NCBI RefSeq assembly: GCF_034718895.1
Contig: NZ_JAYERP010000001.1
Span: forward strand, 4,473,001 to 4,537,000
Source of the DNA: Paenibacillus phoenicis
GTDB taxonomy: Bacteria; Bacillota; Bacilli; Paenibacillales; Paenibacillaceae
Length of the DNA: 64,000 nt
Reading direction: 5' to 3'
This document shows positions 1 to 6,805 of the stretch, piece after piece (within the stretch, counting starts at the first letter, position 1; each line of letters begins with the position of its first letter). Below the pieces are notes generated by a model, which was given only the letters and a program-made list of their open reading frames with translations, did not search any database and was not told where the DNA came from. Position numbers and translations under genes: made by a program.

Positions 1-1236
1 CGAACGAAATCATTTATCATTACGACGCTCGTGTTGGCGCTGCTGGTGACGATCGGGCTGCATGTGCCTTATTTTATCGATAAATTTACCGGCGGGGAGG
101 ATCAACCGACGAAGATCGGCATTGTGTACGAAGGGCAGCCGGAGCTGGCGAAGTCACTTGAAGCCTACACGGAGAAGCAGCCGGCGGCAGGTTACACGCT
201 GGTTCCTTATGAACAAGCGGACAACGCGAAACTGCTAGCGGCGATTGAAGCCGGGGAAATTGATGGTTATTTGCAATTTGCCGAAGGAGATGGCGGGGTC
301 TTCCCAGCGGTGACCTATACCTCGAAAAAAGACAGCTTGGGAATGGGACTGCAAAATGCGCTGCAGGCAGCACTGCAGAACGTTAAGGCGGAGTATATCA
401 CGAAAGGCATGCTGACTGAGGAGCAGATCGCCGCGTTAAGCGCGCCGGTCCAAATCGATGCGGTGAAGGCTTCACCGGAATCCGGCGCTGAGGAATCGGG
501 TCATCAGGCGGAAGCGATGGGGGCGATTAATTACGTTATCGTGTATGTGCTCATCATCTTGTTCTTCATGACCATTATGATGACGGGCAATATGATCTCG
601 GCCGAAGTCACCGCAGAGAAAAGCTCGCGCATTATGGAAATTCTCATCACCAGCGTATCACCGCTGGCGCAAATGTTCGGGAAGATTATCGGGATGTTTT
701 TTATCGGGCTGCTGCAAATCGCCGTTTTTGCCGGGGTGATTGCGATCAATATCTCGCTGCCGTATAACCAGCCGGTGTTGGCGGATTTCAATTTGCATCT
801 GTCCGACATCCGCGTAGAAGTGTTAGTGCTTGGCCTGATTTTCTACATCTTGGGTTACTTCCTGTATGCGACGCTGTTTGCCGCGATCGGCTCGCTGGTC
901 AGCCGGACCGAGGAGCTGGGGCAAGCGGTGATGCCAATTACGATGCTGTCGCTGGCGGCGTTCTATATCGGGATCTTCAGCTTGAGCACGCCAGACTCGC
1001 TGCTGATGAAGGTCAGCTCCTTCATCCCGTTCGTTTCGCCGGTCTCGATGATCGTGCGGATCGGCATCGGGGAGCCGCCGGTCTGGGAAATCGCGGCTTC
1101 GCTGATCGTCCTGGCTATTGCCATCTTCGTGTTCGGCTGGTTGTCGGCGAAGATTTACCGCACCGGCGTCCTGCTGTACGGTAAACGTCCGACCTTCAAA
1201 GAGCTGCGCAAAGCGATGAAGGCTTATAAGATCTAG
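1..1236 (+). CDS. ABC-2 type permease, NatB/YhaP-like (5' end cut by window)
   Basis: The reading frame is open from base 1, so the true start lies upstream; the GTG at 31 is internal. The visible start (RTKSFIITT then a hydrophobic stretch) is the typical first membrane segment of NatB/YhaP-type permeases. A large extracytoplasmic domain follows (about residues 30-175), then a block of five or six membrane segments starting at NYVIVYVLIILFF. The conserved ABC-2 loop EKSSRIMEILITSVSP is present. It is expected to pair with an ATPase encoded just upstream, outside the window, to export Na+, a drug or a peptide; the substrate cannot be read from the sequence. A strong terminator follows. Confidence 0.85.
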   Translation, partial: RTKSFIITTLVLALLVTIGLHVPYFIDKFTGGEDQPTKIGIVYEGQPELAKSLEAYTEKQPAAGYTLVPYEQADNAKLLAAIEAGEIDGYLQFAEGDGGVFPAVTYTSKKDSLGMGLQNALQAALQNVKAEYITKGMLTEEQIAALSAPVQIDAVKASPESGAEESGHQAEAMGAINYVIVYVLIILFFMTIMMTGNMISAEVTAEKSSRIMEILITSVSPLAQMFGKIIGMFFIGLLQIAVFAGVIAINISLPYNQPVLADFNLHLSDIRVEVLVLGLIFYILGYFLYATLFAAIGSLVSRTEELGQAVMPITMLSLAAFYIGIFSLSTPDSLLMKVSSFIPFVSPVSMIVRIGIGEPPVWEIAASLIVLAIAIFVFGWLSAKIYRTGVLLYGKRPTFKELRKAMKAYKI

Positions 1237-1266
1237 ATTAACTGCGCTAAGCAATCAAAGTGTATT

Positions 1267-1310
1267 AAGCCTTGGTAGACGTACTCTCGTCTATCAAGGC
1301 TTTTCTTGTT
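1267..1310 (+). terminator. Rho-independent terminator after the ABC-2 permease
   Basis: A 14-bp stem AAGCCTTGGTAGAC / GTCTATCAAGGCTT (one G-T pair) with an 8-nt loop is followed by TTTTCTTGTT. It ends the permease operon. Confidence 0.85.
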
Positions 1311-1332
1311 TGCGCGGAGTTATGGTGCGTAA

Positions 1333-1452
1333 TGCTCCAGAAGCTCGCGGGACCATCGAGTATCCCGGCTGTTAGGCGAATACATGAACCGGCATGACGC
1401 CAGCATCGCGATTTTGAATCGGGATTTTGTGCAGCTTCACTATGAACCCTAA
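1333..1452 (+). pseudogene. Short protein-like remnant, C-terminal fragment
   Basis: A frame open from 1333 to the TAA at 1450 reads as a charged, protein-like tail (SSRDHRVSRLLGEYMNRHD, then ASIAILNRDFVQLHYEP). There is no good ribosome-binding site; the only ATG (1384) would give 22 residues. It overlaps the lipoprotein start in another frame. It may be the surviving end of a deleted gene. I do not recognise the family, and it could be chance. Confidence 0.25.
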
Positions 1453-1729
1453 TAAAACACTGGTACTTTTGATGGCAGCCCTGGCAGCGGTATTGATGCT
1501 GAGCGCATGCGGCAATAAATCGTTAAGTGGAGCACCACAAGAGCAAAATACGACGACGAATACGTCAGGGGTCAGTGACCAGACATCGGCAAATTCCGAA
1601 TCGGGAAATAACGCGGCCGCTTCGGATCAGGAGACGGGGACAAACGATAACGCAGCAGATACGACGGCGGCCCGCACCCTCGTTTACGAAGGCGCGGGCT
1701 GGGCTGTTTTTAGGGCATGTTCGGTTTGA
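1442..1729 (+). pseudogene. Lipoprotein signal plus Asn/Ser/Thr-rich spacer, probably truncated
   Basis: The 95-residue frame starts MNPNKTLVLLMAALAAVLML and continues with lipobox LSAC, so the N-terminus is a convincing lipoprotein signal peptide with Cys at about residue 24. After it comes only a low-complexity spacer (many N, S, T, D, A), then TLVYEGAGWAVFRACSV and a stop. Lipoproteins of this kind normally carry a folded domain after such a linker. Here the domain is missing, and a neighbouring frame (MFGLTIGGLLTKIYTRGG, about 1715-1778) reads like the end of a membrane protein. This suggests a deletion junction near 1690-1715. There is no clear Shine-Dalgarno sequence. A genuine short lipoprotein remains possible. 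Confidence 0.45.
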
Positions 1730-1753
1730 CGATAGGGGGATTATTAACTAAAA

Positions 1754-1774
1754 TATATACCCGTGGGGGTATGA
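1754..1774. promoter_or_regulatory. CsoR/CstR-type operator
   Basis: The site TATACCCGTGGGGGTATGAT has the ACCC / GGGG-TA pseudo-palindrome bound by CsoR-family repressors. It lies about 50 bp before the cstR-like gene, so autoregulation of the regulator and the downstream rhodanese genes is expected. Confidence 0.7.
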
Positions 1775-1824
1775 TGTAATAATGCGATGTCAGGCACGAG
1801 GGATAATTGAAAGGAGTGCACGAC

Positions 1825-2097
1825 ATGTCCGAAGAACATCACTATGCAGAAGAAGTCAAACGCAGATTGAAACGAATCGAAGGTCAGGTGCGCGGGGTGC
1901 TTCGCATGATGGAGGAAGGGAAGCCATGCAAGGAAGTGGTGTGCCAGCTATCTGCAGTGCGGAGTGCTGCGGATAAGGCTTTGGCCCAAATCGTTGCGGA
2001 TAACCTGCAGCAGTGCATTTTGGAGGAGCAGGCCCAAGGGGGAGACACCGCCCATTTGGTGAAGGAAGCGGTAGAGCTGCTGGTTAAGAGCCGGTAA
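1825..2097 (+). CDS. cstR: CsoR-family repressor, CstR-like (persulfide sensor)
   Basis: This 90-residue all-helical DUF156 protein represses its own operon. The ATG at 1825 is preceded by AAGGAGTG (1811-1818); the upstream in-frame TTG at 1807 has no such site. The RLKRIEGQVRGV core is diagnostic of the family. Copper-sensing CsoR uses Cys, His and Cys. Here the first Cys is present (KPCKEVV) and the last (NLQQC), but the His position before the last Cys is Asn. That substitution is typical of CstR, which senses persulfides through two cysteines. The two rhodanese-type genes directly downstream support a sulfur-stress role rather than copper. The extra Cys in EVVCQL is notable. Confidence 0.8.
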   Translation: MSEEHHYAEEVKRRLKRIEGQVRGVLRMMEEGKPCKEVVCQLSAVRSAADKALAQIVADNLQQCILEEQAQGGDTAHLVKEAVELLVKSR

Positions 2098-2118
2098 TTC
2101 GAAAAGGAGATGATCACG

Positions 2119-2430
2119 GTGGCGTTTCAGCCAGAAAAGGAAATAACTCCGGCCGAGCTCGTCATGCGAATGAAACGGGGCGAACAGGTTCATGTGCTGG
2201 ATGTACGCGAGCCGCTTGAGTGGGCCGAAGGCCATATTTCAGGGGCTAAACATATTCCGTTGGGGCAGCTGCCAGAGCGATTTGTGGAGCTGGATCCGGA
2301 GGAAGAGCTGATCGTCGTCTGCCGCAGCGGCGGGCGGAGCAGTCTGGCGTGTGAGCTGCTCAGTGAAAGAGGCTACCGTGTGGTCAACATGACCGGCGGA
2401 ATGCTGGTCTGGCAGGATGAAGTGGAGTGA
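2119..2430 (+). CDS. Single-domain rhodanese (thiosulfate/persulfide sulfurtransferase)
   Basis: A 103-residue cytoplasmic rhodanese domain. The GTG at 2119 is chosen because AAGGAG (2103-2108) sits at proper spacing; the ATG at 2110 is too close to it. Hallmarks are VLDVREPLEWAEGHI, the IPLGQLPER segment and the active-site loop CRSGGRS with the catalytic Cys that carries the persulfide. It is the second gene of the cstR-like operon, 21 bp behind the regulator. By analogy with cst operons it should move sulfane sulfur during sulfide or polysulfide stress. It overlaps or abuts the next gene. Confidence 0.88.
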   Translation: MAFQPEKEITPAELVMRMKRGEQVHVLDVREPLEWAEGHISGAKHIPLGQLPERFVELDPEEELIVVCRSGGRSSLACELLSERGYRVVNMTGGMLVWQDEVE

Positions 2431-2435
2431 GCGAC

Positions 2436-2843
2436 ATGCTGACCATGGCAGGAGGAATATTGCTTGCCGCCTGGATAATCGGATATGTACTGCGGTTGGT
2501 ATGGCCTGTCTCGGGCCTAAAGTTCGTGGAGGAGAGGGCCTTATGCGGGTTCGACCTGCCGCCGCAGACGAAGATACTGGATGTCCGGGACGCGTCTTAT
2601 TATGAAGAATGCCACCTGAACGGAGCGATCAACATTTCGTTAGGTCGATTACCTTTTGTATGGGCGAAGGAGCTTTCGTCTTCGGACCCTGTTCTGATTG
2701 TCGCAGACCGTCGGTCTGCGGTGATAAAAGCAGCACGAATCTTACGCAGACGAGGCTTCCGGCAGCTTTACGCCTTGCGCGGCGAAGCTTGCCGGGAAGG
2801 AGCTTCGCGGCAGCATTGTTTAGAGAAAGAACCCGCCTGTTGA
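2436..2843 (+). CDS. Membrane-anchored rhodanese-like protein lacking the catalytic Cys
   Basis: The 135-residue protein begins with one membrane segment (GGILLAAWIIGYVLRLV), followed by a rhodanese fold: KILDVRDASYYEECHLNGA, NISLGRLP, then VLIVADRRSAV where the active rhodanese loop CRxGxRS would be. The catalytic Cys is replaced (A/D), so sulfurtransferase chemistry at that loop is unlikely. The start at 2436 has GGAG eight bases upstream; a GTG at 2427 overlapping the previous stop is possible. It is the last gene of the cstR-like operon, and its stop codon lies in the loop of the terminator. The role may be scaffolding or sulfur relay at the membrane, which is inference. Confidence 0.75.
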   Translation: MLTMAGGILLAAWIIGYVLRLVWPVSGLKFVEERALCGFDLPPQTKILDVRDASYYEECHLNGAINISLGRLPFVWAKELSSSDPVLIVADRRSAVIKAARILRRRGFRQLYALRGEACREGASRQHCLEKEPAC

Positions 2844-2858
2844 TGCAGGCGGGTTTTT
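2831..2858 (+). terminator. Terminator of the cstR-rhodanese operon
   Basis: Stem ACCCGCCTG / CAGGCGGGT with a 6-nt loop and a TTTTT tail. The stop codon of the preceding gene (2841-2843) is inside the loop. Confidence 0.85.
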
Positions 2859-2968
2859 GGTGTACAGTGAAGCGATCATGGGTCTACTTGCGAAAATGAA
2901 ACTTTCAGACTAACATGAACGTTTAATGTACAGCAAGTATATTAGAGAGCAGGGGAGAGACAAGCATC

Positions 2969-4141
2969 ATGCCAACGCCTACATTACCCAGCCGCGCGAG
3001 CCGGACAAGCCGGACAAGCCGCGCGTCGGCAAAGCGGGCAACGGGGGCTAAGAAGCGTACGTCCGCCAAGAAACGGCGGAAGCGTGGATTTTTCTATCTG
3101 TTATCCCGGCTGATCCTCACGATGATGCTGATCGGGACGGCGGCCTTATTCTGGTTGTTCTTTACCCCGTCTGGGAACAATATGCGCTATTTAATGGCCG
3201 ATACGCTGATTACGACGCAGCATCGCCATTGGGCCAAATATATCATCGGACAAGCTGAGCTGGACAAACGGGTCGCCGCTTACCAGGCTCAATTCGAGGA
3301 AATGGGGACGGAGAAGGACACCCATACGATTGACTTACCCGACCCGGATGATAAAGAAGACACACAAGCGGAGAAGCCGCTGATTGAAATTGAAGAGATC
3401 TCCGGCAAAAGCTATCACGGGTACGTGTTAACTGTAAACGACCCGACCAAAATCCGTTTAGGAGTTCCAGCGAAACGAGGCAAAGGAGAAAAGGTCTCCA
3501 GCATGGTGGCGCGGACCGGTGCCCTTGCCGGTGTGAACGGCGGCGGCTTTGCCGACCCGAACTGGAAGGGCAACGGCTTCAAGCCGATTGGGGTGGTCAT
3601 TTCCCGAGGGAAGTTGTATTACAACGGCATCAGTTCAGGGGCAGCGACGCAGATCGTTGGCCTGGACAAGCAAGGCAAAATGATCGCTGGTAAATATACG
3701 CTGGAGGAATTGGACAAGCTGGGCATTCAGGAAGCGGTGACGTTTCAACCGCGAATTATCGTAAACGGCAAAGGACAGATCCGCAGTCAAAAAGAAGGCT
3801 GGGGCATCGCACCGCGGACGGCCATGGGGCAGCGCGAAGACGGCGCGATCCTGTTCGTCGTCATCGACGGACGTCAGCCGGGATACAGCATCGGCGCCAG
3901 CCTGTACGATGTTCAGCAGATCATGCTGGAACGCGGCGCGGTGATCGCTGCCAATTTGGACGGCGGGTCGTCAACCGTATTGGTCAAGGAAGGCGGGGAG
4001 ATCGTTAACAAGCCTTCGTCCGAATACGGAGAACGTTATTTGCCAACCGCGTTTCTCGTCTTTGAGGATCCGTCCAAAGTGAACATCCCGAACATTTGGG
4101 AAGGTTTGCGTCCGCAGGACATTGATCCCGGGAAGAAGTGA
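2969..4141 (+). CDS. Phosphodiester glycosidase family protein (NAGPA-like)
   Basis: A 390-residue protein with a basic Ser/Arg/Lys-rich N-terminus (about residues 1-45), one membrane segment (about 46-68) and an extracellular catalytic domain (about 130-375). The domain is of the NAGPA type, related to N-acetylglucosamine-1-phosphodiester alpha-N-acetylglucosaminidase. Its signatures are GVNGGGFADP, GVVISRGKLYYNG, PRTAMGQREDGAILFVVIDGR and ANLDGGSSTVLV. Such proteins are tied to exopolysaccharide or cell-wall sugar-phosphate processing. Start ATG 2969 has GGGGAGAG upstream. It is monocistronic, flanked by terminators. The substrate is not known. Confidence 0.88.
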   Translation: MPTPTLPSRASRTSRTSRASAKRATGAKKRTSAKKRRKRGFFYLLSRLILTMMLIGTAALFWLFFTPSGNNMRYLMADTLITTQHRHWAKYIIGQAELDKRVAAYQAQFEEMGTEKDTHTIDLPDPDDKEDTQAEKPLIEIEEISGKSYHGYVLTVNDPTKIRLGVPAKRGKGEKVSSMVARTGALAGVNGGGFADPNWKGNGFKPIGVVISRGKLYYNGISSGAATQIVGLDKQGKMIAGKYTLEELDKLGIQEAVTFQPRIIVNGKGQIRSQKEGWGIAPRTAMGQREDGAILFVVIDGRQPGYSIGASLYDVQQIMLERGAVIAANLDGGSSTVLVKEGGEIVNKPSSEYGERYLPTAFLVFEDPSKVNIPNIWEGLRPQDIDPGKK

Positions 4142-4175
4142 TGAAGTTAGCGGTTCCTGGTGACGAAATAGAAGG

Positions 4176-4219
4176 AGAGGCCGGGCAGTGGGAATTATCC
4201 CTTTTGCCCGGCCTCTTTG
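4176..4219. terminator. Convergent terminator
   Basis: Stem AGAGGCCGGGCA / TGCCCGGCCTCT with T-rich flanks on both strands. It serves the glycosidase gene (+) and the AraC gene (-). Confidence 0.85.
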
Positions 4220-4234
4220 TATGAAGTAAATCGA

Positions 4235-5140
4235 TCAGTCCTTGCTCCAAGTGAAGCGTTGACGATATTTTCGCGGGGACATGCCTTCGGTCTTGCTGAA
4301 GCAAGCGGTGAAATAAGCGGCCTGGTTAAAGCCCACCTGCTCGGCGATCCGCTCGATGGTCAGATCGGTTTGCAGAAGCAGCAGCTTGGCCTGCTGGATA
4401 CGCAGCCGTTGCAAGTAGACGGCGGGCGAACAGCCAAACACCTTCTGCATACAGCGGGCGATATAGACCGGATGGAAATTGATGCTCTCCCCAAGCTTTT
4501 GCGCAGAGAAAGGCTCGTCATAATGCTCACGCAAATAGGAGGCTGCCTTTTCGGCGCAGGCCGACTGCGGAGAGAGTCCCGTATTGGTCGACAAAGCCGA
4601 CAGCTCAACGATCACGTTTTGAAATAGAGCTTGCTGGCGCAACCGGACGCTGTCCAAATGGATATCGCGGTTCAAATCCGTCAGTTCCTTCAGCAGCGCG
4701 ATCATTTTCTGCGGCTGGGCCAGCTTCGCATATTGGGGAAGGGGGACTGTATATGACGTCGCCGTGAACGGCGGCAGGGAAATCGAGCCAGGGGTGCCCT
4801 GATCCGTCAGGCTGCATCCGCAATGCCGGTATTCCTCCTCCTCAACTACACGCCAATCGCCCAAGAGTTGAAAATGCAGCCAATGGTGCAGCGTATCTTC
4901 CCGGCAGCCTTCCAGCGCATAGTGATAACAGTCCGGGCGGAGAATGAGCGAGTGTCCGGCGGTCACCTCGTAATCGCGGCCTTCCTCGCTGATATATAAA
5001 CATCCGTACTCGACGACCAGCAGGTCGAAGGCCCCGATATTTTGCCGGCTGGGATGCTTGCCGCCGACCGGGATCACCGCCGAGCCGCTGACGATGTAAT
5101 GGGGAAGTGGAGGCGCGGTAAATTCAATGATGGGAGGCAA
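4235..5140 (-). CDS. AraC-family regulator with N-terminal cupin domain
   Basis: About 301 residues. The N-terminal half is a cupin-like sensing domain (HYIVSGSAVIP, then LLVVEYGCLYISEEGRDYEV and LILRPDCYHYAL). The C-terminal ~100 residues carry two helix-turn-helix motifs (SAQKLGESINFHPVYIARCM; TIERIAEQVGFNQAAYFTACF, ending SPRKYRQRF). The TTG start at 5140 is preferred because AGAGGAGTGGG lies 9 bases upstream; a longer frame reaches a TTG at 5191 that has no ribosome-binding site. It is divergent from the MATE exporter gene, so it may control that gene and itself, probably in response to a small sugar-like ligand. Confidence 0.85.
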   Translation of the reverse strand: MPPIIEFTAPPLPHYIVSGSAVIPVGGKHPSRQNIGAFDLLVVEYGCLYISEEGRDYEVTAGHSLILRPDCYHYALEGCREDTLHHWLHFQLLGDWRVVEEEEYRHCGCSLTDQGTPGSISLPPFTATSYTVPLPQYAKLAQPQKMIALLKELTDLNRDIHLDSVRLRQQALFQNVIVELSALSTNTGLSPQSACAEKAASYLREHYDEPFSAQKLGESINFHPVYIARCMQKVFGCSPAVYLQRLRIQQAKLLLLQTDLTIERIAEQVGFNQAAYFTACFSKTEGMSPRKYRQRFTWSKD

Positions 5141-5182
5141 AGGATACCCACTCCTCTTAGGTTGGAATATTGAAAAATTGAG

Positions 5183-5223
5183 TTGATTCAATGATACATC
5201 AAAACGGCGTTACCATCTATAAT
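5183..5223. promoter_or_regulatory. Intergenic promoter region between araC-type and MATE genes
   Basis: A TATAAT hexamer (5218-5223) faces the MATE gene. An inverted repeat TTGAT / ATCAA with a 10-nt spacer (5183-5202) covers the -35 area, a possible regulator site. The -35 itself is poor, as expected for an activator-dependent promoter. Confidence 0.35.
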
Positions 5224-5288
5224 GTGTTTCATGCTAACACGATGACAGGGAATCAACGGGATTCTCCAATCTCCAGGAGGTTGTAATA

Positions 5289-6725
5289 ATGAAGAAAGTC
5301 AATGGCGGCGAGAAGAATAAGTTCTCTCTCTGGCTGCTCGCATGGCCCATCTTTATCGAGTTGTTCCTGCAAATTTTGCTGGGGACAGTCGATACGCTGA
5401 TGGTTAGCCGCATTTCCGACAATGCGGTGGCGGTCGTGGGGTTCTCGAACCAGCTGTTTAATGCGCTGACGACGCTGTTTGCAACTGTCGCTAGCGGGGC
5501 GGGGATTGTCATCGCCCAGAAGATCGGTTCGGGCCGCGAAGAGGATGCGCGAACCGTCGCGATTATCGCTTTCAAGGTGACGGCTGGGATTGGTCTTGTT
5601 CTCAGCATTTTGCTGATTGCGGTTCCGGGACCGATCGCCACCATGCTGCAGCTTCCGGATGAGCTGCTGCCTCTGGCCAAAATCTACATCTCCATCGTTG
5701 GCGGAGGCATGATTCTAACCGCGATGATTTCCCTGCTGGGTACGGCGATCCGCAACACCGGAAATACGAAAGGCCCGATGTACACGGCGGTGGGCATGAA
5801 CGTTTTGCATATCCTGATGAACTATTGCTTTATCTTTGGGGCCTTTGGATTTCCGCAATGGGGGCTGACCGGCGTGGCGATTTCAACGGTAATCAGCCGC
5901 TTGGTCGCTACGGTTGTCTTGCTCTTCATTTTCCTCGGCACGTTCCAGCGGCGGATCGGCTTCAAGGACATGTCTGTCTACGATGGCAAGCTGTTTAAGG
6001 AGGTTCTGGTCATTGGCTGGCCGCTGGGAGTCAATTCGGCGAGCTGGGTGTTCTCGCAGCTGGCGATTTTCTCCTTCCTGGCGATGCTTGGCGCAACCGA
6101 GTTGGCCGCCAGAACCTATATGAATACGCTGGAGTCGTTCTGCTTTATGCTCGGCTTCTCGCTGGCGATGGCGGCGCAAATCCAGATCGCTCACCTGTAC
6201 GGAGCGGGCAAAACCAAAGAAGCTTACCGCGCGGTATACCGCGTGCTGGCCTTTGGGCTGCCGCTCGTTATCGTTAATGCGTTTATCCTTGTTCTGTTTG
6301 GTCCGAAGCTGTTGGGATTGTTTACACAGGATCCCGATATCTTGGCCCTCTGTGCGGCATTGCTCTGGCTCAATCTGTTGCTGCAGCCGGGCAAAATGAT
6401 CAACATGGCCCTCGGGAACTCGTTGAATGCGGTAGGGGATACGCGATATACGATGATCATTTCCTTGATCTTTATGTCCGTCGTTGCGACCGGCTGCTCG
6501 TATCTGTTTGGCGTTTCGCTCGGCTGGGGCATTATCGCCATTTACGCTTGTATGATCAGCGACGAATATATTCGGGGCGTCTTTTCGTTCTTCCGCTGGA
6601 GAGGGCGTAAGTATCTGCGCAGAAAAGAGCAGGAGCTGCTTCAAGAACGGGGATGGGCCCAGGAAGACCAAGGCCAGGGGCAAGGAAATCAGGCGATGGA
6701 CGGAGTTGCTCCTTCGGCGTTATAA
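5289..6725 (+). CDS. MATE family multidrug exporter
   Basis: A 478-residue, 12-segment membrane protein using an Na+ or H+ gradient to export cationic compounds. Features include the start FSLWLLAWPIFIELFLQI, then LGTVDTLMVSRISDNAVAVVG, GAGIVIAQKIGSG in the first half, and the internally duplicated second half (GWPLGVNSASWVFSQLAIF onward). A good AGGAGG (5276-5281) precedes ATG 5289. The C-terminus has a charged Gln-rich tail (about the last 35 residues). The divergent AraC regulator is its likely controller. The substrate cannot be assigned. Confidence 0.9.
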   Translation: MKKVNGGEKNKFSLWLLAWPIFIELFLQILLGTVDTLMVSRISDNAVAVVGFSNQLFNALTTLFATVASGAGIVIAQKIGSGREEDARTVAIIAFKVTAGIGLVLSILLIAVPGPIATMLQLPDELLPLAKIYISIVGGGMILTAMISLLGTAIRNTGNTKGPMYTAVGMNVLHILMNYCFIFGAFGFPQWGLTGVAISTVISRLVATVVLLFIFLGTFQRRIGFKDMSVYDGKLFKEVLVIGWPLGVNSASWVFSQLAIFSFLAMLGATELAARTYMNTLESFCFMLGFSLAMAAQIQIAHLYGAGKTKEAYRAVYRVLAFGLPLVIVNAFILVLFGPKLLGLFTQDPDILALCAALLWLNLLLQPGKMINMALGNSLNAVGDTRYTMIISLIFMSVVATGCSYLFGVSLGWGIIAIYACMISDEYIRGVFSFFRWRGRKYLRRKEQELLQERGWAQEDQGQGQGNQAMDGVAPSAL

Positions 6726-6743
6726 AGGGTGAGAATAAAAGAT

Positions 6744-6793
6744 GAGCCGCAGGGCGGCCCGGGAAGGGCGCCTGCGGCTCTTTCTGTTTTTTG
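6744..6793 (+). terminator. Terminator after the MATE gene
   Basis: Stem GAGCCGCAGG / CCTGCGGCTC with a 17-nt loop, then a tail rich in T (TTTCTGTTTTTTG). Confidence 0.8.
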
Positions 6794-6805
6794 TGGCAAG
6801 ATATC

